From: Niastella yeongjuensis
GTDB taxonomy: Bacteria; Bacteroidota; Bacteroidia; Chitinophagales; Chitinophagaceae
Length of the DNA: 54,278 nt
Assembly: GCF_900110245.1 (NCBI RefSeq)
Contig: NZ_FOCZ01000025.1
Span: 1 to 54,278, forward strand
Reading direction: 5' to 3'
Shown: piece after piece, positions 1 to 7,817 of the stretch
Layout of the letters: each line of letters begins with the position of its first letter
Position numbering within the stretch: the first letter of the stretch is position 1
Position numbers and translations under genes: made by a program
Notes under the pieces: generated by a model
Databases searched by the model: none
Seen by the model: the letters and a program-made list of their open reading frames with translations, nothing else
Told to the model about the DNA's origin: nothing

Positions 1-37
1 GAGGCTGTCTCAAAAGTAATTTGAGGCGGCCTTTTTT
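1..37 (+). repeat. Left terminal inverted repeat of the IS
   Basis: It contains the core GTCTCAAAAGTAA followed by GAGGCGGCC and a T-run. It pairs with the right repeat at 1785-1820 after allowing short gaps. Confidence 0.85.
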
Positions 38-136
38 CATTTTCAGTTTTTAAGGCGTGTTTATCCACAAAAGCACTGTATAACTAAAGCTTCTTAGGGA
101 TTAGTAATAAGAACTGGTTTTGTTGTTTTTAAGGGT

Positions 137-1681
137 ATGGCAAGAGGAAAAACATTATCGGTTGTATTTAAAAGCAACTTCCAGAACCAGGCGATGTTAC
201 TTCCGCCTGATTTAAATGAGATGATTGCAGCTAATCATCCAGTTCGGGTTGTAAACGAAGTGTTGGAGAAGGTGGATATAAGTGAGTTGATCAAACAGTA
301 CAAACCTGGTGGTACCAGCAGTTACCATCCCCGCATGCTGCTCAAAGTGCTGGTATATGGATATATCAATAACATTTACAGTAGCCGTAAAATTGAAGAA
401 GCAGTATCACAGAATATAAACTTCATGTGGTTAGCGGGCATGAGCACCCCTGATCACAATACTATCAATCGCTTCCGCGGACAACGTCTTCAAAAAACTT
501 TACAACCCATCTTTACTCAGGTTGTCTTATTGTTATGTGACGAAGGACTACTGAGTATCAAAGATTTATACACAGACGGTACTAAGATAGAAGCCAATGC
601 CAACCGGTATACATTTGTATGGGGCAATACAATCAAACATAACAGGGAGAAAATAAAACAGCAATTAAATGAATTGTGGCAATATGCCAAGTCTGTTGCA
701 GCCTCAGAATTAGATGATACAGATCCATCGGGCTTTGACAAAATAGATTCAGAAAGTGTTACCCGGACCGTAGATGCGATTAATGCTGCGCTTAAGGATA
801 AGAAAATAGCCAAAGACAAAAGGCAAAAATTAAACTATGCAAAAAAGAACTGGCCAGCCAACCTGGATAAATATGAAGAGCAGGAAAAAACAATGGGTGA
901 GCAAAGAAACAGTTATAGCAAAACAGATAAGGACGCCACCTTCATGCGCATGAAAGAAGACCATATGAAAAATGGCCAGTTAAAACCAGCCTATAACGTC
1001 CAGATCAGTACTAATAATCAATACATAGCCTCTTACAGTATCCATCAAAACACTACTGATACTAATACCCTGATTGACCATCTTAGCCAACACATAAGCA
1101 ACTTCAAACAAAAGCCCAATAACGTTACCGCTGATGCAGGTTATGGAAGTGAAGAGAATTATCAATGGCTGGAAAAAAAGCGCATCACAGCTTATGTGAA
1201 GCACAACCAGTTTGACCGGATGCAGAATGAAACAATCCGTAATAAAACTCCATTTAGTATAGATAAGCTTATCTATGAAGAACAGAACAACCAATACCTT
1301 TGCCCAATAGGCGAACCAATGAAACATGTTGGTTGGACGATTGAAGAAACAAAAACAGGCTATCCAAAAGTGATAGATAAATATAAGGCTTCAAACTGTG
1401 AAGGCTGCTTTTTATATGGAACCTGTCACGGGCAAAAAGGTGATCGAATAATAGAGGTCAGCCTTAACAACCAACGCCTCAAAGAAAAAGCGGAAAAGCG
1501 ATTAAAGAGTAAACGAGGCATCCAAAAACGCAAACAGCGTTGCTTCGACACAGAACCTGTGTTCGCAAATATTAAATATAATCATAATTTTAAACGCTTC
1601 ATGCTACGAGGTAAAGAAAAGGTAGCAGTTGAAACCGGTTTACTGGCACTCGCACACAACTTAAGGAAGAAGGCGGCCTAA
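137..1681 (+). CDS. IS1182-family transposase (DDE type)
   Basis: This 514-residue transposase catalyses cut-and-paste movement of the surrounding IS. The N-terminal InsH/DUF772-like region (about residues 15-125) contains the typical PDHNTINRFRGQRL stretch. A DDE nuclease fold follows, with candidate catalytic residues D147 (LYTDGTK), D333 (TADAGYG) and E499 (AVETGLLALAHNLRK). A Cys-rich stretch sits near residues 425-435. The frame is intact and full length for the family, so the element may still be active. The ATG at 137 is the first in-frame start and sits about 100 bp inside the left repeat. The AT-rich codon use differs from the flanking genes, as expected for a mobile element. Confidence 0.93.
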   Translation: MARGKTLSVVFKSNFQNQAMLLPPDLNEMIAANHPVRVVNEVLEKVDISELIKQYKPGGTSSYHPRMLLKVLVYGYINNIYSSRKIEEAVSQNINFMWLAGMSTPDHNTINRFRGQRLQKTLQPIFTQVVLLLCDEGLLSIKDLYTDGTKIEANANRYTFVWGNTIKHNREKIKQQLNELWQYAKSVAASELDDTDPSGFDKIDSESVTRTVDAINAALKDKKIAKDKRQKLNYAKKNWPANLDKYEEQEKTMGEQRNSYSKTDKDATFMRMKEDHMKNGQLKPAYNVQISTNNQYIASYSIHQNTTDTNTLIDHLSQHISNFKQKPNNVTADAGYGSEENYQWLEKKRITAYVKHNQFDRMQNETIRNKTPFSIDKLIYEEQNNQYLCPIGEPMKHVGWTIEETKTGYPKVIDKYKASNCEGCFLYGTCHGQKGDRIIEVSLNNQRLKEKAEKRLKSKRGIQKRKQRCFDTEPVFANIKYNHNFKRFMLRGKEKVAVETGLLALAHNLRKKAA

Positions 1682-1784
1682 AAGCCCTTGAATCACTTCG
1701 AACTTTTTAAAAATATCTTCCGAAAACATCTACTTTAAGAAAATCTTACTTCAATTCTATTACGCTCTATACATCGCCATAAAA

Positions 1785-1820
1785 CAGAAAAAAGGCGCCT
1801 CTTACTTTTGAGACGCCTTC
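1785..1820 (-). repeat. Right terminal inverted repeat of the IS
   Basis: Read on the minus strand it begins GAAGGCGTCTCAAAAGTAA and continues AGAGGCGCC and a T-run, matching the left end. The outer boundary could be off by a few bases. Confidence 0.82.
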
Positions 1821-1830
1821 ACTGTCGCAA

Positions 1831-2565
1831 TTATACCAGTACTGTGCCGCCATCGATGGTAAAGGTTTGTCCGGTGGCAAATTGATTATGCATCAGGAAT
1901 AAAAATGTCTGTGCAATTTCTTCCGCTTCTCCTACCCGCTTTACCAGTAGTGAATTGCTTACTGCACTATACAGATTATTTCTATCAGTTTCTGACAGGC
2001 TATTCCACAAATTGGTTTTTGTTACACCTGCTACAACCACGTTTACGCGAATGGGCGCCAGTTCTATAGCCATGGCACGACCAAAAGCTTCAACAGCACC
2101 GCAAATGCTGGCAGCTAATGACCAGCCGGCGCCTGGCCGCTGACTTACAATACCACTGATCAGTCCTATTGATCCACCTTTTCTTATTTTGGCAACCCCA
2201 TATTTTACAACCGCCAATGCGCTCCAGTACCGGAGTGTGAAAAATTCTTTGGCTTTATCAATGTCCATATCGTTTAAAGTGATAAACCGAAGGTTTTCAC
2301 CAGCGGTGTATACTAAATGATCGAATTCACTGCTTTGCTCAAAAAACGCTTTGATGTTTTCTTCCTTGCGAAGATCGACTGCATAACCTTTGCTTCCGGC
2401 CGGCAGTTCTTTCAGTGCTTTGTCAATATTTTGTTGATTACCTGAAACGATCATTACCGAGGCGCCTGCATTGGCTGCAGCTTTGGCTGTGGCAAGCCCT
2501 AAACCTGAACTTCCACCCAGGATAAGCACCTGTTTACCTGCCAATGTTTGTGTTACTGTATCCAT
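1831..2565 (-). CDS. Atypical short-chain dehydrogenase/reductase family protein
   Basis: This 244-residue Rossmann-fold protein of the classical SDR size has the NAD(P)-binding glycine motif GGSSGLG at residues 17-23 and ends in the usual TGQTFTIDGG strand. The catalytic apparatus is not canonical. The YxxxK pair is replaced: the segment GWSLAASICGAVEAF puts Leu150 and Ile154 where Tyr and Lys normally stand, and the NNAG motif reads YTAG. The catalytic Ser is present (LISG, S137). Related non-canonical SDRs with a similar GW...AAxxGAVEA segment exist in other bacteria; I know this from memory only. The gene lies 71 bp downstream of a Crp/Fnr gene on the same strand, behind a perfect palindrome, so it is probably that regulator's target. 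An IS abuts its 3' end without disrupting it. Confidence 0.85.
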   Translation of the reverse strand: MDTVTQTLAGKQVLILGGSSGLGLATAKAAANAGASVMIVSGNQQNIDKALKELPAGSKGYAVDLRKEENIKAFFEQSSEFDHLVYTAGENLRFITLNDMDIDKAKEFFTLRYWSALAVVKYGVAKIRKGGSIGLISGIVSQRPGAGWSLAASICGAVEAFGRAMAIELAPIRVNVVVAGVTKTNLWNSLSETDRNNLYSAVSNSLLVKRVGEAEEIAQTFLFLMHNQFATGQTFTIDGGTVLV

Positions 2566-2614
2566 TGTTTAACTGTTTTATGGATACAAAGTTCCCAACA
2601 CCTGTTTGCCTGGG

Positions 2615-2632
2615 ATTTACCAAATGGTAAAT
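2615..2632. promoter_or_regulatory. Candidate Crp/Fnr operator upstream of the SDR gene
   Basis: ATTTACCAAATGGTAAAT is a perfect inverted repeat with 8-base arms and a 2-base centre. It sits between the regulator's stop codon and the SDR start codon. The two-fold symmetry and position suggest a dimeric HTH regulator site, most simply the adjacent Crp/Fnr protein. The assignment is inference. Confidence 0.55.
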
Positions 2633-2636
2633 AATA

Positions 2637-3221
2637 CTAGCGGATATTTTTGCGAATGCGGCTTAACGATTGTTGCGTAATACCCAAATAAGAAGCTACA
2701 TCACTCAGGGGAACACGCAAGGCAACATCTGATTGCCGCGTAATAAATTTCTTGTAACGGGTAGTGGCATCTTCGCCCATGTAAGAATTCCTGATCTGTA
2801 TTTTATCCAGCAGGGTTTGTTGCGAAATACTGCCGATCAAATCCGATAGCCAGGGCAGCTTTTTATATAGATTCAACAATTTGGCTTTTGAAAAAACGAG
2901 CAGCTCTCCATCGCAGGCGGCTACGATACATTCATGGGCAGGCACATTATTGAGAAAGCTGTTCAGGATGGTGCAAAACTGGTTTTCCTTTAAAAAGAAC
3001 TGGGTAACGGAGTTTCCTTTTTCGTTGGAGGTAGTGATCTTCAAAACTCCCTGTGCAATAAAAAAATATTCCCGGGCTTTATCGCCCATTTGCAGCAACA
3101 CTTCTCCGGCTTTTACAGATCGTGGCTGCAGGTGTTCCCTGATAAGCGCCTGTTCGGTGTCAGTTACGCTACGAAACAATTGCAAAAAACGAAGTAAGGG
3201 AAGTGCCGGATCGTTGTTCAT
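2637..3221 (-). CDS. Crp/Fnr-family transcriptional regulator
   Basis: This 194-residue regulator has an N-terminal cyclic-nucleotide-binding-like jelly roll (about residues 12-125: GEVLLQMGDKAREYFFIAQGVLKI) and a C-terminal winged HTH (VPLSDVASYLGITQQSLSRIRKN). The basic recognition helix ends the protein, the compact form common in Bacteroidota Crp proteins. The phosphate-binding RxS arginine of true cAMP receptors is not obvious, so the ligand is unknown. The gene reads into the SDR 71 bp downstream and probably controls it through the palindrome at 2615-2632. The ATG at 3219-3221 is preceded by a hairpin terminator of the next gene, which gives it its own transcription unit. Confidence 0.9.
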   Translation of the reverse strand: MNNDPALPLLRFLQLFRSVTDTEQALIREHLQPRSVKAGEVLLQMGDKAREYFFIAQGVLKITTSNEKGNSVTQFFLKENQFCTILNSFLNNVPAHECIVAACDGELLVFSKAKLLNLYKKLPWLSDLIGSISQQTLLDKIQIRNSYMGEDATTRYKKFITRQSDVALRVPLSDVASYLGITQQSLSRIRKNIR

Positions 3222-3259
3222 ATAAATGAGATCGAAATCAAATGTAGCAATTAAAAAAC

Positions 3260-3294
3260 AAAGCCATCCGCGACTGTACAGTCGGGATGGCTTT
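3260..3294 (-). terminator. Rho-independent terminator after the RRM gene
   Basis: A long hairpin pairs AAAGCCATCC and CGACTG with CAGTCG and GGATGGCTTT, with one bulged G. Read on the minus strand it is followed by TGTTTTTTAA. It lies 19 bp past the RRM stop codon and upstream of the Crp gene. Confidence 0.85.
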
Positions 3295-3312
3295 TAAGAC
3301 TTTAGTATTTTA

Positions 3313-3621
3313 CTACCATCTGTTGTTACGGCCACCAGAGTTGCCGCGACCACCACCGGAGAATGAATTACGGTTGTCGGTCTTTGGTCTTGCTTCAGAA
3401 ACAGATAAAGATCTTCCTTCAACTGGTTTTCCTTCCAGTTCTTTTATGGCTTTTCTAGCCTCTTCATCTACTGGCATTTCCACAAATCCAAAACCACGCG
3501 ATCTGCCGGTTTCTCTGTCTAAGATTACTTTTGCAGAAGTAACCTGACCATATGGAGTAAATAATTGCAATAAGTCATCATCATTTACCTGAAAACTCAG
3601 GTTTGAAACATACAGGTTCAT
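3313..3621 (-). CDS. RRM-type RNA-binding protein
   Basis: This small 102-residue protein has one RNA-recognition motif. RNP2 is LYVSNLSF (residues 3-10) and RNP1 is RGFGFVEM (about residues 42-49). The C-terminal 25 residues are a low-complexity Gly/Asn/Arg tail ending GGRNNRW. This is the layout of bacterial single-RRM glycine-rich proteins (Rbp-like), which bind single-stranded RNA and are abundant in Bacteroidota and cyanobacteria. The specific RNA targets are unknown. It is monocistronic, with its own terminator. Confidence 0.93.
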   Translation of the reverse strand: MNLYVSNLSFQVNDDDLLQLFTPYGQVTSAKVILDRETGRSRGFGFVEMPVDEEARKAIKELEGKPVEGRSLSVSEARPKTDNRNSFSGGGRGNSGGRNNRW

Positions 3622-3768
3622 ACGATTAAATTAAAAATATTAAAAATAAACTGAGCACTAACAAAAAGTAGAAAAAAGCGAAAAGTTACAAAAACCTGTA
3701 AAGATCGTTTCAATTACTTAGTGCTGTAAGTCTCAATCGTTGGTATTAAAGATAACCTTTTAATAGCA

Positions 3769-4017
3769 TTAAAGCGCAGATAACTTTGTCATATCTGTAC
3801 CACTGAAGATCCGTGCAAGACTTTGATCTTTCGATTTATAATATCTTTCCAGATTGGCTTCGCCAACAATACGCCAGAAGTTTTTTGCCTTCAATTCAGT
3901 GTAATCACCTGTAGTAATAAACAAACCTACTACCGGATTCCGTGTTTTAAAGCTCACTTTTACGGGGGCATTTTCGGTGTTCTTCTCCAGGAATTTCTCA
4001 ATTTGCTCTGATGTCAT
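3769..4017 (-). CDS. Small protein of unknown function
   Basis: This 82-residue soluble protein has no signal peptide or membrane segment and no family I recognise. It starts MTSEQIEKFLEKN and carries a beta-rich middle (VKVSFKTRNPVVGLFI) and a basic, aromatic stretch (NFWRIVGEANLERYYKSK). The composition and ordered predicted structure suggest a genuine gene rather than a chance ORF; an antisense ORF of similar length in the same place looks random. It stands alone between the RRM gene and the rlpA-like gene. It could be a nucleic-acid-associated or regulatory protein, but nothing here proves that. Confidence 0.65.
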   Translation of the reverse strand: MTSEQIEKFLEKNTENAPVKVSFKTRNPVVGLFITTGDYTELKAKNFWRIVGEANLERYYKSKDQSLARIFSGTDMTKLSAL

Positions 4018-4200
4018 ATTAAAGTATTTAAATGAAAAGTGCTAAATACACTCTTCATGCTTACGATCTTACCTTCACAGATTTTGAATGGGAATTCAAT
4101 CAAGATAGGTGCAGGGACGAAAAATAAGTGGTGCAAAGGTAACTTTTATTAACCAGAAGGCGAAAACACGCTAACTCGTTCATTATATGCATATTAGCTG

Positions 4201-4208
4201 TATATTTG
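4201..4208 (+). promoter_or_regulatory. Bacteroidota -7 element of the rlpA-like gene
   Basis: TATATTTG matches TAnnTTTG and lies 24 bp before the ATG at 4233. No clear TTG box is visible at the expected distance upstream. Confidence 0.45.
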
Positions 4209-4232
4209 CCAATCTTCCTAAAAATTCAACCA

Positions 4233-4604
4233 ATGAAAATGGACATCCGCCAGTTGGTATTTGCCGCCACAATTGTACTTTCTTTATCGTCCTGTGCCCG
4301 TAAAATAACCGAATCAGGCAAGGGTTCCTTTTATGCTGATAAGTTTGAGGGCCGCCCAACCGCCAGCGGTGAAAAATTCGATCAGGATAAAATGACCGCC
4401 GCGCACCGAACGCTTCCCTTTGGCACAAAAGTAAAAGTGACAAACGTAGCCAATGGCCGTTCCGTAACCGTTACCGTTAATGACCGCGGGCCATTTGCCG
4501 CCGGCCGTATCATCGACGTTTCGAAAAAAGCTGCCAACAAACTCGATATAGTAAATGCCGGCGTAGCGAATGTCAAAATCAGTTATAAACGCAAAAAGAA
4601 ATAG
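4233..4604 (+). CDS. RlpA-like septal-ring/double-psi beta-barrel lipoprotein
   Basis: This 123-residue lipoprotein begins with a signal peptide ending in the lipobox LSSC, so it should be anchored to a membrane facing the periplasm. The rest is one double-psi beta-barrel of the RlpA/DPBB_1 type: GKGSFYADKFEGRPTASGE, MTAAHRTLPFGTKVKVTN and VTVNDRGPF are the family hallmarks. RlpA proteins cleave or bind denuded peptidoglycan glycans at the septum. There is no SPOR domain, so recruitment to the septum may differ from E. coli RlpA. An in-frame TTG at 4206 would add nine residues, but the ATG at 4233 places the signal peptide correctly. Confidence 0.88.
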   Translation: MKMDIRQLVFAATIVLSLSSCARKITESGKGSFYADKFEGRPTASGEKFDQDKMTAAHRTLPFGTKVKVTNVANGRSVTVTVNDRGPFAAGRIIDVSKKAANKLDIVNAGVANVKISYKRKKK

Positions 4605-4653
4605 TCCCCCACCAACCTCCCCCCAATGGGGAGCCAGGGAAGAGCTTTTTTTA

Positions 4654-5559
4654 TTAATTATAATTCATTGAGATTGCTTTTTCTGCCTCCAGTTTCTTTT
4701 GTACCAGCAATCCATGCAACACTTCTGTAGACAAGCCATGCAGCGTAAGCCGAAAAGCAGCAGAAGTAGTAGGCAATGGCACCATGGGATGTTTATTATT
4801 CAATGCAACCAGTTTTTCCGGACAGTTTAAGATGGTGGCCGCATACAGCCCAATCACCTCGTCTAATTGCAATGAATTAGAGGCGCGCCAGAAATCATTG
4901 TCGGTTAAAAAGAACTGGTATACCGGGGTGAAGATCTCGATGGCATTGGCCAAATCAAGGCAATTGGTCCATTTGTCACGGAAAGGTGCAAATGGAAAAT
5001 TGTCATCCGTAGTAATGGCGCTGAAATTAGGTTGCTCCACCTTTTGAATGGCAACCCCTTTTTTAGCCATGGCATTATTCAGGTTGATAATAAAATTGTA
5101 CAGATTCAGGTCATGTTGCAGGAACAGGTTATCCTTAACCGCATTCAGGTCCATCGGCTTTAACGGGTGCATAGGAATATCCTCAATATTATGCACATTG
5201 TCTTTTATGAATCGCAATACTTCAGAACCCAATACAAAATGGCGTAGGATGAGGTAGTTCGCCTCCGGGGAAATAAAATATTTCATCCCAATGTACAGGC
5301 TCTTGTGCAACATCTTTGGCGCATTGATCACATTCGGCATAATAGCTTTGAAGATCTGCAGCAACATGATGCCGAGCCGCGCAAACACCCTCACAAAAGG
5401 ATACAGGAATTGTTTTGTTTTGCGGCTGCTATCGTACAGGAAAGCCGCTTTGGCATCGGGGCTGAACGGAATGCTTTTATCGAGAAACAGGGCATGCCAG
5501 TGACTGGGGTCGCGGGGATTGTTTTCCAGTTGCTCGAAGTATTCACGTTTGTGTAACAT
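4654..5559 (-). CDS. Unrecognised protein paired with the KAS III-diiron fusion
   Basis: This 301-residue protein belongs to no family I can name. It starts MLHKREYFEQLENNPRDPSHWHALFLDKS and has one strongly hydrophobic helix-like stretch near residues 55-75 (VFARLGIMLLQIFKAIM), which could be a membrane anchor or a substrate-facing helix. Conserved-looking His residues appear in SHWHALF, LRHFVLG and NLFLQHDLNLYN. The last could bind metal, but that is speculation. It begins 11 bp after the stop of the large fusion gene on the same strand, so the two are almost certainly co-transcribed and probably act in one lipid or acyl pathway. Confidence 0.75.
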   Translation of the reverse strand: MLHKREYFEQLENNPRDPSHWHALFLDKSIPFSPDAKAAFLYDSSRKTKQFLYPFVRVFARLGIMLLQIFKAIMPNVINAPKMLHKSLYIGMKYFISPEANYLILRHFVLGSEVLRFIKDNVHNIEDIPMHPLKPMDLNAVKDNLFLQHDLNLYNFIINLNNAMAKKGVAIQKVEQPNFSAITTDDNFPFAPFRDKWTNCLDLANAIEIFTPVYQFFLTDNDFWRASNSLQLDEVIGLYAATILNCPEKLVALNNKHPMVPLPTTSAAFRLTLHGLSTEVLHGLLVQKKLEAEKAISMNYN

Positions 5560-5570
5560 AGAAATTGGTT

Positions 5571-7448
5571 TTAGTAATTGCCCAGCTCCTGCAATTGCAT
5601 GGCATACAGGCGCGCGGTTATTTTTGCGGTTTTAACAATTCTGGCAGCTATGGCTTCCTGTAACAGTTCAGATTGTATGGCCTTTTCAAAACGCTCGAAG
5701 TGGTTGTCATTGGCATCGCTTGTTTCGTGATAAATAAAGAACGAAACCTGGTCATCGTGTAATTGCAATTGTTCCTGAATGGCACGACCCCATTTGCCTG
5801 CCAGCCTGTTCCCCAGTCCCTCTATAATAAACATACCGCCGAGCAGATCGAATGGATTGGGCTGACTGGCCTTATGAAACATAAAAGCGCTCAACGCTTC
5901 GCTGCCGATATTCTTTTCTCCCTGGCGCAGTTCTTCATAAGTGCCACCACAGGCGAGATAATTCTTTTCCAGGATCTGGTAATCGCGGTGCTCATCCCGC
6001 GAATGGGTGATAAAGGCAGAGCGGATATCAAAATATTCAATCGTAATATTGGAAGCAGCCCGGGCAATCCATTGAGAACCGTCAATTACCTGTTGCCGCA
6101 GGTTCACCAACAGTAATTTATAATCTTCCAGGCTGAGCGAACCATTATAGATCTTTTGTACAATAGGTACTTGTCGTAATGACGATTCAAAATCAACCCA
6201 AACCGAAGTAAGTTGCCGCACCAGCCATTCCTGTACCGGCAGACCACTGGTACGAATTACGGGTGCTTCAATAACATCGCTGGCATGAATGGAAAGTGCA
6301 GCCGCAGCCGACGCAGGCGCTACCACCGTTAACTGCATAAAAGAGGTAATAAAGCGGCCGCTTTCCGGCACCATACATATCAATTTTTGTCCGGCCTTTA
6401 GCTTGCCCGAATACAACAATTCTTCTAACATCAGGAAGATAGAAGCAGCCCCAACATTTCCCTTGCTATGCAGGTTCGTAAACCATTTTTCAGGCGGAAT
6501 GGTACAACCGCCTTTCTGCAACAGGTCTACGATCTGCGGCCTGAAGTATTCAGAAGAATAGTGGCACAGCAACCAATCCAGCTGACCGGGATCAATGCGG
6601 CCTTCATCGATCAAATTAAAGAAATGCTTTACGCCCAGGTGCACGATATTGTGCACTATCTTCAGGTCCTGCTTCAGGTTTATAGCCGCATCGTTATCAG
6701 CTTCACTGAAAGAATTATAATCGATCCAGCTTTCTTTTCCATTGTTCTTATTCTTACCAGCGTACATGCATACATCGTACAAATGGGCATGTGAGCGAAG
6801 ATCTATCCAATCGATCTGCAAACTAAACTGGTGACGCGCAGGCTGGTTTTCCAGCAACAGGGCCCCTGCCCCATCCGATAACATCCAGCGCAGGAAATCG
6901 GTTTCCAGGTCAAGCTGGCTCTTTTCCTTAACTATGGCCTGCTGTTCGAAACGTTGGGCTTTAAACATCCGGCTGGGTAATTCACCGGCACAGGCAATTG
7001 CCTTATCGGCTTCGCAGGTCCTCATATGCAGCCAGGCATTTTTAATAGCCATCATACCGGCAGCGCAAACACTCTGGTGACTGGCAATTTCACATTGGTT
7101 CAGTTGAGCATCGGCGTGTACCATGCTGGCAAAACCAGGCACCGGCAGATCGCCTTGCGTGGTAGCAGCCGATAAAAATTCAATCTCATTTTTAGCCACT
7201 CCGGCTTTTTGTAAACAACTTTGAATAGCAGCAGCCGTCATACCACTTACGGTATGGGTAGTTTGCTGATTTTTATCGAGGGCGTAATAGCGGGTAGTAA
7301 TTCCATTTTGTTTAAGCATTTTTTGTTTGGTGCGGGAAGGTTTGCCAAACAGGTAGCCCAGGTACTCTTCAACTTCGTCATTTGAGATGGACGCACCAGG
7401 CAAATACGCACCGGCGGCCGTAATGTAAACGGGGTTTAGGGAACTCAT
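5571..7448 (-). CDS. Fusion of ketoacyl-ACP synthase III and haem-oxygenase-like diiron domain
   Basis: This 625-residue two-domain protein has residues 1 to about 375 as a FabH/KAS III-type thiolase fold with the full Cys-His-Asn triad: C128 (HQSVCAAGM), H296 (LLCHYSSEY) and N331 (HSKGNVGAAS). It should therefore perform acyl-thioester condensation. Residues about 405-600 form an all-helical haem-oxygenase/TenA-like fold of the iron-containing redox enzyme type. Potential ligands are E421, H482, E486, H487, E543, H574, D578, D581 and H583; the last cluster departs from the usual HxxxDxxH spacing. Diiron enzymes of this fold oxidise or cleave fatty acids or amino acids (UndA, SznF, BesC). The fusion suggests that a condensed acyl product is handed to an oxidative step. 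Substrate and product are unknown. The gene heads a two-gene operon. Confidence 0.8.
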   Translation of the reverse strand: MSSLNPVYITAAGAYLPGASISNDEVEEYLGYLFGKPSRTKQKMLKQNGITTRYYALDKNQQTTHTVSGMTAAAIQSCLQKAGVAKNEIEFLSAATTQGDLPVPGFASMVHADAQLNQCEIASHQSVCAAGMMAIKNAWLHMRTCEADKAIACAGELPSRMFKAQRFEQQAIVKEKSQLDLETDFLRWMLSDGAGALLLENQPARHQFSLQIDWIDLRSHAHLYDVCMYAGKNKNNGKESWIDYNSFSEADNDAAINLKQDLKIVHNIVHLGVKHFFNLIDEGRIDPGQLDWLLCHYSSEYFRPQIVDLLQKGGCTIPPEKWFTNLHSKGNVGAASIFLMLEELLYSGKLKAGQKLICMVPESGRFITSFMQLTVVAPASAAAALSIHASDVIEAPVIRTSGLPVQEWLVRQLTSVWVDFESSLRQVPIVQKIYNGSLSLEDYKLLLVNLRQQVIDGSQWIARAASNITIEYFDIRSAFITHSRDEHRDYQILEKNYLACGGTYEELRQGEKNIGSEALSAFMFHKASQPNPFDLLGGMFIIEGLGNRLAGKWGRAIQEQLQLHDDQVSFFIYHETSDANDNHFERFEKAIQSELLQEAIAARIVKTAKITARLYAMQLQELGNY

Positions 7449-7487
7449 ATTTCAAAATATGTTTATTAACGCTGCTGTGCAGGTATT

Positions 7488-7658
7488 TATGCAGGTCTTA
7501 TTAAAGAATATACCCACATAAGTCGGGGAAAAGCTTCTGATATGGCTGCGGGAATAACCGGTGTTACAATTGATGTGACCTGTGGAACAACTGCGGCGTT
7601 GAATTACAGAGTAGGTGCATCAAGGGATGAACAAGAAGGGAAAGTAATGGCGAGCTGA
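7488..7658 (+). pseudogene. C-terminal fragment of a short-chain dehydrogenase
   Basis: The frame ending at the TGA at 7656-7658 reads ...KASDMAAGITGVTIDVTCG and about 24 more residues. SD-x4-G-ITG-x-TIDV-x-x-G is the hallmark C-terminal strand of SDR and FabI-like proteins (LASDxxxxITGxxIxVDGG). There is no start codon or Rossmann N-terminus upstream: a stop codon lies about 60 bases before the recognisable part. It is therefore a remnant, left by deletion or by recombination next to the fusion gene. Confidence 0.5.
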
Positions 7659-7703
7659 CCAACATAATGACCTCTTTTATCTGATTGTATCATAACCGCA
7701 CAG

Positions 7704-7711
7704 TAGCTTTG
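7704..7711 (+). promoter_or_regulatory. -7 promoter element of the permease gene
   Basis: TAGCTTTG matches TAnnTTTG and is preceded by a TTG 16 bases upstream, slightly closer than usual. The predicted leader is about 100 nt. Confidence 0.45.
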
Positions 7712-7817
7712 CAAAAACGAACATTTTGGGCGGGTTCAACGCCATTAATTGCCTGATTACTACATAGATACTAATTTGGCCTGGTATACGCTTCATTTGA
7801 AGAAAGCATGTCTTTTT

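Larger units (their letters stand above)
1..1820 (+). mobile_element. IS1182-type insertion sequence, complete
   Basis: One transposase gene is bracketed by imperfect terminal inverted repeats. The left end (GAGGCTGTCTCAAAAGTAA) matches the reverse complement of the right end (GAAGGCGTCTCAAAAGTAA) apart from small gaps, and both repeats run on into a shared T-rich stretch. The size (about 1.8 kb), the single long ORF and the GGCTGTCTCAAAA-like ends fit the IS1182 group. The window starts on the outer edge of the left repeat, so the left flank and any target duplication cannot be seen. The right end stops about 10 bp from the stop codon of the neighbouring SDR gene. Confidence 0.88.
7449..7817. 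other. Intergenic stretch with a gene remnant and a promoter
   Basis: These 369 bases separate the divergent fusion gene and the permease gene. They hold the C-terminal scrap of an SDR gene (7488-7658) and a -7 promoter element (7704-7711). Nothing else was seen. Confidence 0.6.

Noticed and set aside
3823..4011. Plus-strand ORF over the 82-residue gene
   Set aside because: The minus-strand frame has better protein composition; the plus-strand frame has no features.
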